DNA of 64,000 nt, taken from NCBI GenBank assembly GCA_902470095.1, contig CABRFG010000001.1, forward strand, positions 1 through 64,000. Direction: 5' to 3'. A program made the translations under genes and the position numbers. Positions 52,401 to 62,629 of the stretch are shown here, in pieces. Each line of letters begins with the position of its first letter. The stretch's first letter is position 1. A model generated the notes under the pieces. That model was given only the letters and a program-made list of their open reading frames with translations. It was not told the DNA's origin and did no database searches. The DNA comes from an uncultured Collinsella sp. (GTDB lineage: Bacteria > Actinomycetota > Coriobacteriia > Coriobacteriales > Coriobacteriaceae).

Positions 52401-53126
52401 ATGGACAGCGCAACTCGCGACCGCAACATAGCAACTTGGTTGGGCGATGCGCCGCAGCCGGTACGTGACACTACGAACCAGCTGCTCGAGCGCATCGCCC
52501 TTTTGCGTGCCGAGCAGACCATCTATCCGGCACAAGACGACATTCTCAATGCCCTCGCCTACACGCCGGCCGACCAGGTCAAGGTTGTCATCTTGGGTCA
52601 GGACCCCTATCACGGACCCAACCAGGCCATGGGGCTGTCGTTCTCGGTCCCCGCGACGCAAACCAAGTTGCCGCCGAGCCTGCGCAACATTTACAAGGAA
52701 CTCAAAGCCGATCTGGGCTGCCCCATTCCCGCCACGGGAGACCTAACCCCATGGGCACGGCAGGGCGTCCTGCTCCTCAACACTACGCTCACCGTGCGCG
52801 AGCATGCCGCCAACTCGCACGCCAAACTGGGCTGGAGCACGCTCACCGACTATGTTATCGAACGCTGCTGTCAGCTGCCCCAACCGGTCGTCTTTTTGGC
52901 ATGGGGTCGCTTTGCCCAGCAGATGGTCGAAGGCAAGCTCGCCGCAACTGGTGCGGGCAAGGCAACCGGCAAGTTCTGCCTGGCCTCTACGCACCCCTCG
53001 CCGCTTTCGGCCAACCGTGCCACGGCAGAACTCCCCGCCTTTATGGGGTCGCGCCCCTTCTCGACAGCCAATCGGCTACTCGAACAGCACGACTCGACCC
53101 CCGTCAACTGGACTTGCCTCGGCTAA
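52401..53126 (+). CDS. ung: Uracil-DNA glycosylase
   Basis: 241 residues, AAGGAGCCCC before the ATG. Family 1 signatures: VVILGQDPYHGPNQAMGLSF (catalytic Asp in GQDPYHG), LLLNTTLTVREH (uracil pocket) and STHPSPLSANR (leucine loop with catalytic His). Removes uracil from DNA at the start of base excision repair. Single gene with a strong terminator. Confidence 0.97.
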   Translation: MDSATRDRNIATWLGDAPQPVRDTTNQLLERIALLRAEQTIYPAQDDILNALAYTPADQVKVVILGQDPYHGPNQAMGLSFSVPATQTKLPPSLRNIYKELKADLGCPIPATGDLTPWARQGVLLLNTTLTVREHAANSHAKLGWSTLTDYVIERCCQLPQPVVFLAWGRFAQQMVEGKLAATGAGKATGKFCLASTHPSPLSANRATAELPAFMGSRPFSTANRLLEQHDSTPVNWTCLG

Positions 53127-53140
53127 AAATCGATACATCA

Positions 53141-53176
53141 AAAACGCGCCCGACGGCTTTCCATCGGGCGCGTTTT
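53141..53176. terminator. Terminator shared by ung and the SDR gene
   Basis: AAAACGCGCCCGA (53141-53153) pairs perfectly with TCGGGCGCGTTTT (53164-53176). A- and T-tracts on both sides make it bidirectional. Confidence 0.95.
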
Positions 53177-53177
53177 A

Positions 53178-53858
53178 CTACTCGGGCCAGATAAACTGGG
53201 TGCGGCCGGCCTCGCCGCCATCGATCAACAGGCTCTGCCCGGTCATAAACCGGTTGGTCATGCCCACAAAGTAGATCCACTCGGCGATCTCTTGGGCAGT
53301 GGCCCAGCGCTTAAGCGGCGTGAGCTCCATAATCTGGTTCCACAGGTGCTCGTCTTCCATCACACAACGGTTGAGCGGCGTGATAACGCCACCCGGGTCC
53401 ACACTGTTGGCGATGGCCTGCGGCGCCAGGCGGTTTGCAAGGTTTTTGGTGTAGGCGATAACGCCGCCCTTGCTGGCAGCATAGGCGGGAAACTCCGATC
53501 CCGTATGCCCGCTCGCCGACCCCACATTGACCACGGATTTAATAGCCGGCGTCGGCTTGGCGGCAAGCCCCTCCCCCACAAAGGCGTAACGCTCGGTCAC
53601 GTTGATGGTTCCACACAGGTTGGCGGCGATGTCGTCGGCCGAATCCTGCGTACCGGCAACGTTGACGATTACCTGGGGTTCAAGGTCAACTGGAAACGAG
53701 TCCGGCTCGCGGACGTCAACGATCAGATGGCGGTAGCGCTCGTGTTCGATCGCCGCCGGCAGCAGATCAAAGCCCACGACCTCGTGGCCCTCGTCCAAGA
53801 AGCGCTGCACGCACGCGGCTCCGATACCGCCCGAAGCGCCCGTGATCAAAACCCGCAT
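53178..53858 (-). CDS. Short-chain dehydrogenase/reductase
   Basis: 226 residues. Nucleotide loop TGASGGIG, NVAGT, catalytic Ser in VNVGSASG, YAASK (Tyr and Lys), and VDPGGVITPL. NAD(P)-dependent oxidation or reduction of a small alcohol or ketone. Reminiscent of 2,3-dihydroxybenzoate- or sugar-related SDRs, but the substrate is unknown. Starts 9 bp after the VUT gene, so same transcript. Confidence 0.92.
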   Translation of the reverse strand: MRVLITGASGGIGAACVQRFLDEGHEVVGFDLLPAAIEHERYRHLIVDVREPDSFPVDLEPQVIVNVAGTQDSADDIAANLCGTINVTERYAFVGEGLAAKPTPAIKSVVNVGSASGHTGSEFPAYAASKGGVIAYTKNLANRLAPQAIANSVDPGGVITPLNRCVMEDEHLWNQIMELTPLKRWATAQEIAEWIYFVGMTNRFMTGQSLLIDGGEAGRTQFIWPE

Positions 53859-53867
53859 ACTTGCTCC

Positions 53868-54590
53868 TTAGGCGGTTGCGTGGCGCTCGAGGTACTCGGA
53901 GCCCACATTCTCACGCTCCCAGCCGCGCACGACCTTGTAGCCCACGGGGCTCAGGAAGACCTCGCACAGCAGCTCGGCGACAGCGCCGGTCAGCGAGCAC
54001 ATAAGGACCTGCACCCAGGTCCAACCAAAGAACGTGTGGCTCACTACAATGGCAAAGACCAGGTTGTCGACAAACTGGCCAACACCCGTGGACACATAGG
54101 AGCGGAAGGCGAAGCTCGCAAAGTTATTCTTTTTGAGCATACGGCCGAGCGACTGGTTGAGCGTGGAGTTAACCACGGCAGAAACGAGCATTGCCAGCGA
54201 AGAGCCCAGCACCACGTACCAGGTGCCACCGATGGTGGCGTTTAGGGCAGTGTTGACCTCGATCATGCCGGTGTCGTAGTAGGCGCCCCACATACCGGGC
54301 GTGAGCGAGCATGCCCAAAAGCACAGGCTCACGGCCAGGTTAACCAGCAGCGCGAGGATAGAAATTTTGATGGATGCCTTGGCGCCAAAGCGCTTGCAGA
54401 TCATGTCCTGGCACAAAAACGAGACCCAGCTCACCACAAAGCCACAGTCGAGCGCCAGATACGGCAGGCTGATAAGTTCTTTGTTGGCCAGCAGGTTCAT
54501 CATGATGACGCTCACGAAAAACAGCGAAACCGTTGCCGCGGGGATGCTCCGCAACAGGACCTTGTAGTCCTCCATGACCTTCTTGATCAT
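53868..54590 (-). CDS. VUT-family transporter, possible queuosine precursor or vitamin uptake
   Basis: 240 residues with 6-7 helices; AAAGGAG before the ATG. VUT (YhhQ-like) pattern: MMNLLANKELISLPYLALDC, VSFLCQDMICKRFGAKASIK, GSSLAMLVSAVVNSTLNQSL and VDNLVFAIVVSHTF. Relatives import queuosine precursors (preQ0/preQ1) or, less certainly, other compounds. A hairpin lies in the leader (54618-54646) followed on the mRNA by an A-rich tail. Upstream gene of the SDR. Confidence 0.85.
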   Translation of the reverse strand: MIKKVMEDYKVLLRSIPAATVSLFFVSVIMMNLLANKELISLPYLALDCGFVVSWVSFLCQDMICKRFGAKASIKISILALLVNLAVSLCFWACSLTPGMWGAYYDTGMIEVNTALNATIGGTWYVVLGSSLAMLVSAVVNSTLNQSLGRMLKKNNFASFAFRSYVSTGVGQFVDNLVFAIVVSHTFFGWTWVQVLMCSLTGAVAELLCEVFLSPVGYKVVRGWERENVGSEYLERHATA

Positions 54591-54617
54591 TATGTACTCC
54601 TTTGGTTTTAGGTTTAA

Positions 54618-54646
54618 CGAGCAGGATATCGGACCCGAACTGCTCG
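54618..54646 (-). promoter_or_regulatory. Leader hairpin of the VUT gene
   Basis: CGAGCAG/CTGCTCG around a 15-nt loop, then on the mRNA an A-rich run (TTAAACCTAAAACC) into the ribosome site. Shape loosely recalls preQ1-type switches but no consensus can be confirmed. Confidence 0.35.
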
Positions 54647-54709
54647 GACGCCCCGGCCTTGAGACGACGGTGGGTATGATAGCCGCTCACACGGCATCAG
54701 GCAAGCAAA

Positions 54710-54741
54710 CGGCGCGGCAGCCCCGCAGGGCCACCGCGCCG
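54710..54741 (-). terminator. Terminator of prfC
   Basis: CGGCGCGG pairs with CCGCGCCG on a 16-nt loop containing CCCCGC/GCGGGG-like pairing; TTTGCTTG follows on the minus strand. Confidence 0.8.
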
Positions 54742-54746
54742 ATGCG

Positions 54747-56360
<1,614 letters not shown>

Positions 56361-56500
56361 GCGGATCCTTTCTTGCATTGAGTGCATTACGTCGATGTAA
56401 CCGCACTATTGTAGCCGCGAAATGCTGCAGCAGGGCACCTATCAGGACAAATTCATCAGTTGGGACCTGTGTAGCAGTCGATGGCGGCACTCCGCAGTAG

Positions 56501-56640
56501 TTTGTCTCGATCTGTAACATCTAGACGGTTTTTGAACCTCTACCTGTTACAGATTTAGACAAACAGGTGGGCGTCCCAGAAAGATCTCGATCTGTAACAT
56601 CTAGCCACTCAAAACGGGTCCATCTGTTACAGATTGAGAT
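56501..56640. repeat. Two tandem hairpin repeats with 80-bp period
   Basis: Unit 1: TTTGTCTCGATCTGTAACA (56501-56519) pairs with 56545-56563 with two mismatches. Unit 2: ATCTCGATCTGTAACA (56584-56599) pairs with 56625-56640 with one mismatch. Both units carry TCTCGATCTGTAACATCTAG. They occupy most of the 389-bp gap between prfC and the GntR gene. Confidence 0.85.
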
Positions 56641-56688
56641 GAATGAACGAGCGGACAATCCCTATTTCCTCTTGCGTAACTGTGCATA

Positions 56689-56722
56689 GTGTATATATAC
56701 TGTGCTTACCGGTTATATACAC
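56689..56722 (+). promoter_or_regulatory. Inverted repeat and promoter region of the GntR-ABC operon
   Basis: GTGTATATA (56689-56697) and TATATACAC (56714-56722), 16 nt apart, 28 bp before the GntR start. GTG/CAC-bordered dyads are usual for GntR proteins of the YtrA type. Probable autoregulation. Confidence 0.6.
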
Positions 56723-56749
56723 GTGTAGCCCAACAGCTAAGGAGCCGCT

Positions 56750-57130
56750 GTGGACATCATCCTATCCAACTCGAGCGATAAACCCATCTATGAGCAGATA
56801 TCTTCGCAGGTTAAAGCTCAGATCCTTTCGGGCACACTCACCGCGGGAGCCAAACTCCCCAGCATCCGTGCACTCGCGAGCGATCTTGGCGTGAGCGTCA
56901 TCACCACCAAGCGGGCCTACGCCGACCTGGAGCAGCTCGGGTTTATCTGCACCGTGCAAGGCAAAGGCTGCTTTGTCGCCGAGGGCAACCAGGAGCTTTT
57001 GCGCGAAAACCAGCTCTGCCATATCGAAGAGCTACTTGCGAAAGCGGCGAGCCAAGCCGAAGCCTTGGGCGTCACGCGCGACAAGCTGCACGAGATGCTC
57101 GACCTGGTAGCCCCCGAAACCATGCAGTAG
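56750..57130 (+). CDS. GntR-family regulator, YtrA subfamily
   Basis: 126 residues from GTG 56750, AAGGAG upstream. The winged HTH occupies residues 10-75 (PIYEQISSQVKAQILSGTLT, KLPSIRALASDLGVSVITTK). Only a short helical tail follows (NQLCHIEELLAKAASQAEAL), as in YtrA proteins that control ABC exporters. It heads an operon with an ABC ATPase and an ABC-2 permease, 23 bp before the ATPase. Confidence 0.93.
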   Translation: MDIILSNSSDKPIYEQISSQVKAQILSGTLTAGAKLPSIRALASDLGVSVITTKRAYADLEQLGFICTVQGKGCFVAEGNQELLRENQLCHIEELLAKAASQAEALGVTRDKLHEMLDLVAPETMQ

Positions 57131-57153
57131 CCATCTGCAAGAAAGGCTATACC

Positions 57154-58035
57154 ATGAAAAACTTGCTAGAACTTAAAGGTGCATCGCGCCGTGTGAGCGA
57201 TCGTTTTTCGCTGCGTGATGTCACGCTTGCCGTGGAACCCGGCCAGATTGTTGGCTTTGTGGGCGCAAACGGCGCCGGCAAAACCACGACGATTCGAACC
57301 GCGCTCGGGCTTATAAAGCTCGATGCCGGCGAGGTGCACCTGTTTGGACAGCACTGTGGCGCCGACGCGCCCGATGAAACGCTGCGTTGCCTGCGCACTC
57401 GTGTCGGCCTCGTGCTGGACACATGCCCCTTCCCTTCCACACTCAAGGTGACCGAAGTTGAGGCACTCGTAAGCCCGGCATACCCCACCTGGAGCCACGA
57501 CACTTTCTCCAGCCTCATCGACCGATTTGGCCTCGATCCCAAGGCAAAGGTCAAGGACCTCTCCCGCGGCATGGGCATGAAGCTGCAGCTTGCCTGCGCG
57601 CTCAGCCACAAGGCCAAACTGCTCGTTTTGGACGAAGCCACCGCGGGCCTCGATCCCATGGCACGCGAGGAGCTGCTTGATGAGCTGCTTGCCTTTGTCG
57701 CCGACGGCCAGCACAGTGTGCTGCTCTCGAGCCACATTACATCCGACCTCGATCGCGCCGCTGATCGCGTCATCTGCATCGATAATGGCTCGATTATTTT
57801 TGACCTGCCGCGCGAGGATATTACCGACCGCGCTGGCATCGCCCACTGTACCCAAGCACAGGCCGCCGAGCTTATGGCTTGCGTCGAAGGTGCCCGCGCC
57901 GCCCGCCATGCCTACAGCGTGGACGTACTCGTACCCAACCGTCGCGAAACACTCGAGGCCTTCCCAGAGATTCCCTGCGATCGGGCAACCATTGATGACT
58001 ACCTGCGCTTCATGCTGAAAGGAGCTTCGAAATGA
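57154..58035 (+). CDS. ABC transporter ATP-binding protein
   Basis: 293 residues. Walker A GANGAGKTTTIR, Q-loop region RVGLVLDTCPF, signature LSRGMGMKLQLACAL (LSRGM in place of LSGGQ), Walker B LLVLDEATAGLDP and switch His (SSHIT). The C-terminal 80 residues include a small regulatory-like extension. Typical of GntR-linked ABC-2 exporters. ATGA overlap with the permease. Possibly cell-envelope stress or peptide export. Confidence 0.93.
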   Translation: MKNLLELKGASRRVSDRFSLRDVTLAVEPGQIVGFVGANGAGKTTTIRTALGLIKLDAGEVHLFGQHCGADAPDETLRCLRTRVGLVLDTCPFPSTLKVTEVEALVSPAYPTWSHDTFSSLIDRFGLDPKAKVKDLSRGMGMKLQLACALSHKAKLLVLDEATAGLDPMAREELLDELLAFVADGQHSVLLSSHITSDLDRAADRVICIDNGSIIFDLPREDITDRAGIAHCTQAQAAELMACVEGARAARHAYSVDVLVPNRRETLEAFPEIPCDRATIDDYLRFMLKGASK

Positions 58036-58730
58036 AACGCGCCTTTATGTCCGAGCTCGCCATCGTTCGCACGCTCATCCCGAGCATCGCGGGCGTCGGC
58101 CTGTTTATATTCGTCGTGCTGACCCTCGCCAACACGTCGGGCGGTGACTCTGGCACAAGTGCCGGTGCCTGCGCGGTCAGCGCCATGTCGCCCATCATGG
58201 TCATGAGCTCGCTGGCCGGCTTCGACAATCAAAATGGCTGGGAGCGCTATCGGGCAACGCTGCCCTTCTCGCGCAAAGACATCATCTGCGCACGCTACCT
58301 GAGCGTTATTGTCTTCTCCGCCATCATGGCCTGCGCCGCCGTGCTTTTGAACATCATCGCCCTTCCGTTCTTCAACAGCGCGGGCGTGACCTCGACAGGA
58401 CAGACCGTCTTTGAGATCGCAATCGCCCCCGCCGCATCGATGCTCATCTCCCTCATGATGGTGTTTTTGGCACAGCCGCTGTTCTTTCGCTTTGGACACA
58501 TGGAGGCGCTGCGCCTATCCGTTGGCTTGTTTGCCCTGCTCTGGTGCCTTGCCATTGCCACGTTGAGCTCCTCCAACCCCATCAGCAACTGGCTCATGTC
58601 GATTGCCGGGGCGAATCCCGATCCCACCGTCCTTGGCTGTCTGTGTGCAGGAACTGCAGTACTGGCGCTCGCACTATGTGTAATCAGCTGCGCTGTCAGC
58701 ACCAAGGTTTATCGAGCACGCGATCTGTAA
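58032..58730 (+). CDS. ABC-2 type permease
   Basis: 232 residues with six helices: IPSIAGVGLFIFVVLTL, VSAMSPIMVMSSLAGFD, LSVIVFSAIMACAAVLLNII, AASMLISLMMVFLAQPLF, LSVGLFALLWCLAIAT and CLCAGTAVLALALCVISC. NQNGWERYRATLPFSRKDII is a feature of ABC-2 exporter permeases of the YtrF-like kind. Partner of the ATPase before it. Confidence 0.88.
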   Translation: MKRAFMSELAIVRTLIPSIAGVGLFIFVVLTLANTSGGDSGTSAGACAVSAMSPIMVMSSLAGFDNQNGWERYRATLPFSRKDIICARYLSVIVFSAIMACAAVLLNIIALPFFNSAGVTSTGQTVFEIAIAPAASMLISLMMVFLAQPLFFRFGHMEALRLSVGLFALLWCLAIATLSSSNPISNWLMSIAGANPDPTVLGCLCAGTAVLALALCVISCAVSTKVYRARDL

Positions 58731-58739
58731 TCGACGGCT

Positions 58740-58772
58740 AAAAAAGCTTAGGTGGTACCCCGCTTATTTTTT
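58740..58772 (+). terminator. Terminator of the GntR-ABC operon
   Basis: AAAAAAGC (58740-58747) pairs with GCTTATTTTTT (58762-58772) around an internal GG-TGGTA-CC. A T-box-like AGGTGGTACC lies in the loop but no T-box leader fits. Confidence 0.75.
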
Positions 58773-58857
58773 CAATGTAACGAGGCGACATAGCGTCACC
58801 ACCGCCCTTCACAGCAGGCCGTCTAGTTCTTGGCAACCAAAAAGACACCGTCAGCAT

Positions 58858-59041
58858 ATCGAAGGTGAATACTTTTCCGAGAAGTGAACGAGTAAAAACA
58901 GTGCCCTGTAGCATCGACATTTTTAAGGACTCAATTCCTGCGGTTTTTGTCTAAGAATCCTGCAGTTTTGTTCGAAAAAAGTGTGCATGTTCCAGGGGTC
59001 CAGATTTACTCGTTCACTTCGCGGAAAACCATTCACCTTCG
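58858..59041. repeat. Imperfect inverted repeat in a 450-bp gene-free gap
   Basis: Left arm 58858-58920 and right arm 58982-59041. The core TTTACTCGTTCACTTC...CGGAAAA...ATTCACCTTCGAT matches in 36 of 39 positions. Between the arms, TCCTGCGGTTTTTGTC and TCCTGCAGTTTTGTTC are direct repeats. Each arm alone could encode the same short peptide (FTRSL-GK-FTFD). No gene supported in 58773-59180. Confidence 0.75.
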
Positions 59042-59180
59042 ATTCGAGCCTTAACCAAATGCCCTCTCGAACTATGGCCCCTGTCTCACCACAGCGATAC
59101 CAAAGCTTCATGGCGGGACGGTATCATCGGACGAGCGCCGTAAATCTGGCGCGGTCGTTCTTTGGGGAGGCATTTCACCC

Positions 59181-60056
59181 GTGTCGTGGGTCGCAGCAGC
59201 ATTTGTGTCGGCTTTCTTTGCCGGCGTCACATCTGTCCTGGCCAAATGCGGCATCAAGCAGACCGACTCCGATGTCGCGACGGCCATTCGCACCTGCGTG
59301 GTGCTCGTTTTCGCCTGGGCAATGGCGGGCATTTCTGGATCCATTGGAACCATCGGCAGCATCGAACCCAGATCTTGGCTCTTTCTCGTCCTCTCGGGAC
59401 TCGCTACCGGTGCTTCGTGGATCTGTTACTTTAAGGCGTTGGGCATCGGAGACGTCAATAAGGTCGTACCGGTCGACAAGATGAGCACCGTACTCGCTGC
59501 ACTGATTGCCATCGTGCTTTTTGGCGAGACGAGCAACCTTGCGGTTAAGCTCGTGGGAACCGCTGTCATCACCCTCGGCACGTTTTTAATGATCGAAAAG
59601 AAGCAGTCTGCCGGACCCGAGCGGCAGCAAGACCGGACCTGGCTCGCTTACGCCCTCGGCGCCGCCGTGTTCGCGGCGCTCACGTCCATCCTTGCCAAGG
59701 TTGGCATCGAAGGCGTCGAGTCCAACCTGGCCACGGCAATCCGTACCTGTGTGGTGCTGGTTATGGCATGGGCGATCGTGGCAGCTAAAGGCAAGATGGG
59801 CCAAGCCGTGCACGTAGACCGCTACGAACTCGTATTTCTCGCGGCATCGGGCATTGCGACTGGCGCATCGTGGCTGCTGTGCTACTACGCCATCGCCACA
59901 GGCCAGGTGAGCGTCGTGGTGCAGATCGACAAACTATCGATTGTCGTATCAGTACTATTTGCGCGCCTGACATTCAACGAAAAACTCTCACGACGCAGCG
60001 TCATCGGTCTCGCCCTCATCGTACTGGGCACCGCCGCGCTCGCAGTTTGGAAGTAG
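59181..60056 (+). CDS. EamA/DMT-family membrane transporter with two near-identical halves
   Basis: 291 residues from GTG 59181 (GGGGAGG 10 nt upstream). Ten helices. The halves repeat strongly: SDVATAIRTCVVLVFAWAMA with SNLATAIRTCVVLVMAWAIV, and LSGLATGASWICYFKALGIG with ASGIATGASWLLCYYAIATG. So this is a transporter whose EamA repeats have diverged less than usual. Export substrate unknown. No LysR next to it. Confidence 0.92.
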   Translation: MSWVAAAFVSAFFAGVTSVLAKCGIKQTDSDVATAIRTCVVLVFAWAMAGISGSIGTIGSIEPRSWLFLVLSGLATGASWICYFKALGIGDVNKVVPVDKMSTVLAALIAIVLFGETSNLAVKLVGTAVITLGTFLMIEKKQSAGPERQQDRTWLAYALGAAVFAALTSILAKVGIEGVESNLATAIRTCVVLVMAWAIVAAKGKMGQAVHVDRYELVFLAASGIATGASWLLCYYAIATGQVSVVVQIDKLSIVVSVLFARLTFNEKLSRRSVIGLALIVLGTAALAVWK

Positions 60057-60150
60057 CGCCGATACCGAACGAAATCCAGTCCACCCGCAAATCCGTGACA
60101 CAGCGCCCGCACCGGACTTGAGATGTTTGTACTGACCGCGCGCTGCCGTG

Positions 60151-61440
60151 CTACTTGCGCAGCGGCTTGGGCAGTGGAATGCCGGCGGCGATGACGGCCG
60201 CGATGATCATGCAGACGATACCCTTGAGTGGGAAGCACATGAGCAGCAGGCCCACGACCATGACCGGCTGACGCATGACCGCACCCATCGTCGATGCCGT
60301 GCAGACGGCGACGCAAAAGACCGGATCGGCGCCGGTGAGAATGGCCAGGCCATAGCCCAGGCTTACGCCCGAGAAGATAACCGGGAAGAAGTGACCGCCG
60401 CGCCAGCCCAGGTTGATGAGGGCGGGCGTCAGCATGGCCTTAACAAGACCGGTCGCGATAAGCACGCCAGCGGGAATGGTCAGGTAGGTTTCCATGAGCA
60501 CGTCGGCCTGAGTCTCGCCGGCAAACATGGTGTAGGGCAGGACCGTGCCGCAGATGGCGAGCGCCAGACCGGCTAGCATGGCCTTGACGACAGGACGCTC
60601 CCCTATTGCATGGGCAAGCGCTTCGCTCGCGTGCTCAGAGACAAAGTACAGCCAGCCGCAGATTGTTCCGATCAACGACAGAGGGACGAGCCAGGTAAGC
60701 TCCAAGTTGCCCACCACGGCAGCCTCGAACCTGGGCATGCCCATGCCGCCGCCCATGAGCTGGCCGAGCAGCAGGTAGGTGCCCAGGCCGCCGGCAATCG
60801 CGATGCCGTAGACCACCGTCTTTTGCGCCTTGGGCAGCTTGATGGTGATCTCGCCGGACGCAGAGCCCTCGTCGCCGTCGGCGCTACCGGCAAGTGGTGC
60901 CACAAAGCCAAAGACGGGCGCGGTAAAGAGCGCCGTCAGGGCAGCCTGGGTACCCAGCAGCGTGAGCTCCCTAAACTCGGCGCCAAAGCGACGCATACGA
61001 TCGCCAACCCAGCTGCACAGACCCGCGATAACGCCGGTCAGGCCGGCCTCCGGTCCAATACTTCCGCCAAACAGCAGCGGCAGCAACGCCGCGAGCGAAA
61101 GCTTGCCCAGGTTGTCGTACGGGTAGCGCCCGTCTTGCTTAACCTTAGCCATCACCTGGTTGAGGTCATCGGTCTTGGTGCCTGTCATCTTCTCGTACAG
61201 ACCAATTAACAGACCGCCCAGCAAGCAGACAAAAAACGGGTACGGCAAAAAGCCAAACGGGCCGCCGGCAAGCTCGGGCGAAGCGACGCCCAGCGCGTGC
61301 GGAATCTCGGTCCACAGATAGTCGATACCGTGCTCCATCGCAAAAAAGAACAGCCAGACCGCGGCACCTGCGAACGCACCGGTCACGGCAACGCTAACTA
61401 AAAACAGCGCGCGGTTTGTGGGTTTGGCAAGGTTATCCAT
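60151..61440 (-). CDS. ClC-type chloride channel/transporter
   Basis: 429 residues, GGGAGG before the ATG. ClC motifs: GGSIGPEAGLTGV (selectivity helix), WRGGHFFPVIFSG (second anion-binding region). It lacks a clear proton Glu in the usual MxxPEAxE form; either a channel or an exchanger. Anion transport, possibly in acid resistance. Single gene. Confidence 0.9.
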   Translation of the reverse strand: MDNLAKPTNRALFLVSVAVTGAFAGAAVWLFFFAMEHGIDYLWTEIPHALGVASPELAGGPFGFLPYPFFVCLLGGLLIGLYEKMTGTKTDDLNQVMAKVKQDGRYPYDNLGKLSLAALLPLLFGGSIGPEAGLTGVIAGLCSWVGDRMRRFGAEFRELTLLGTQAALTALFTAPVFGFVAPLAGSADGDEGSASGEITIKLPKAQKTVVYGIAIAGGLGTYLLLGQLMGGGMGMPRFEAAVVGNLELTWLVPLSLIGTICGWLYFVSEHASEALAHAIGERPVVKAMLAGLALAICGTVLPYTMFAGETQADVLMETYLTIPAGVLIATGLVKAMLTPALINLGWRGGHFFPVIFSGVSLGYGLAILTGADPVFCVAVCTASTMGAVMRQPVMVVGLLLMCFPLKGIVCMIIAAVIAAGIPLPKPLRK

Positions 61441-61565
61441 CGGGTCCTCCCGCGGTCAAAGTCGACATAGTTATGTTTTATTGTAGAGCGAGCGTTGCCC
61501 GAACGAGCTAACCGTCTGCGCCGCAAACGGCACCATTGGGAGCCATAGTGGGACAGGCTCAAGAC

Positions 61566-62099
61566 TTATCCGTTGATAATCGAGGCAATCTCGCGCAAAT
61601 CGTCGGCAAAGTAAATGCCTTGCTGGCGCTGCGGGCTCGAAAGCCCTTTATCAATCATGTGCCCGAGCAGCGCCTTGAGGTCGTTGTAGTAACCGTCCAG
61701 GTTATACAGGATGCACGGAGCACTCAGGTGCCCCAACGACACCGCGGACATGACCTCGGCAATCTCCTCGAGCGTGCCCGTCCCGCCGGGAAAGGCGATG
61801 AACGCATCGCCGAGCTCGATCATCTTGGCTTTGCGCTCGGCCATATCACTCGTCACGATGAGGTCGTCGATACCGTCATGTTGAAACTCGGCCTCGATAA
61901 AAAAGCTCGGCTCCACACCCGTCACGTGTCCGCCAGCATCGAGCACGCTATCGGCGAGCGCACCCATCAGGCCCGATTTGGACCCGCCGTATACCAGCGC
62001 GTGTCCGTTGGCGCCAATCCAGTTGCCCAGCCCCTGCACCGCGGGCAGAAATGCTGGGTCGTTACCGACACTGGCGCCCAGATACACGGTGATATTCAT
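61566..62099 (-). CDS. LOG-family protein (Rossmann-fold nucleotide-binding)
   Basis: 177 residues, AAGGGG before the ATG. LOG motifs: YGGSKSGLMGALADSVLDAG and FPGGTGTLEEIAEV. In plants and some bacteria this family releases cytokinin bases from riboside monophosphates; in bacteria more generally it acts on nucleoside monophosphates. Follows the channel gene in the same direction (62136), 36 bp apart. Confidence 0.92.
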   Translation of the reverse strand: MNITVYLGASVGNDPAFLPAVQGLGNWIGANGHALVYGGSKSGLMGALADSVLDAGGHVTGVEPSFFIEAEFQHDGIDDLIVTSDMAERKAKMIELGDAFIAFPGGTGTLEEIAEVMSAVSLGHLSAPCILYNLDGYYNDLKALLGHMIDKGLSSPQRQQGIYFADDLREIASIING

Positions 62100-62135
62100 A
62101 TTCAGTCCCCTTCATCGTGACGCACGGCGCCCGCT

Positions 62136-62561
62136 CTAGCGCTGGCGTCGACGATACTCGCGCACGCGACGCGAAAGATCGGCAAGCTCGTCACGATCGA
62201 GCTCTTCCAAATGCTCCAGATCATCCATAAAGCGCGCCATGGTGTCCTTTTGACGCATCTTGATAAGCGTATTGCAGTAGTTCACCGCCACGCCCGTGAG
62301 CATGGCGATGTAGAAGATGCTGATGACGCTCAAGACGACGGTAATGGCGCGGGCAACCGGCGTTTCGGCCGGAATGTCACCAAAGCCGATGGTCGAGACC
62401 GTCTCAAAGCTAAACCACAGGCCATCGCCAAACGTGAGGGTCGTGGGCTCGGACAGCCAGACGGCCGTCGAGCACAGCAGATAGAAGACGAGGAACAGCT
62501 CCGTAATGCGCACAAAGCCCGCCTGGCGCAACACGTCGGCAAGCGTCCTGAGCTTTTTCAT
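62136..62561 (-). CDS. Two-helix potassium channel
   Basis: 141 residues from ATG 62561 (GGAAGGGG upstream); ATG 62624 is less likely. Two helices (ITELFLVFYLLCSTAVWL; ITVVLSVISIFYIAMLTGVA) flank a pore loop FSFETVSTIGFGDIP with the K+ filter TIGFGD. A charged helical tail (LEHLEELDRDELADLSRRV) probably aids tetramer formation. Likely K+ efflux; no regulatory RCK domain. Could be co-transcribed with the LOG gene. Confidence 0.9.
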   Translation of the reverse strand: MKKLRTLADVLRQAGFVRITELFLVFYLLCSTAVWLSEPTTLTFGDGLWFSFETVSTIGFGDIPAETPVARAITVVLSVISIFYIAMLTGVAVNYCNTLIKMRQKDTMARFMDDLEHLEELDRDELADLSRRVREYRRRQR

Positions 62562-62629
62562 CGCGACCCCTTCCACGGACAACCAATCACGTTCGCTCGG
62601 TATTGTCCCACGCCTCCCCAGCAAACGGA

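Noticed and set aside
56501..56640. CRISPR-like array
   Set aside because: Only two units of unequal arms with palindromic structure; no Cas genes and no spacer pattern.
58740..58772. T-box-like AGGTGGTACC sequence
   Set aside because: Only 10 nt downstream of the permease stop, so no room for a specifier stem; it fits the loop of the operon terminator.
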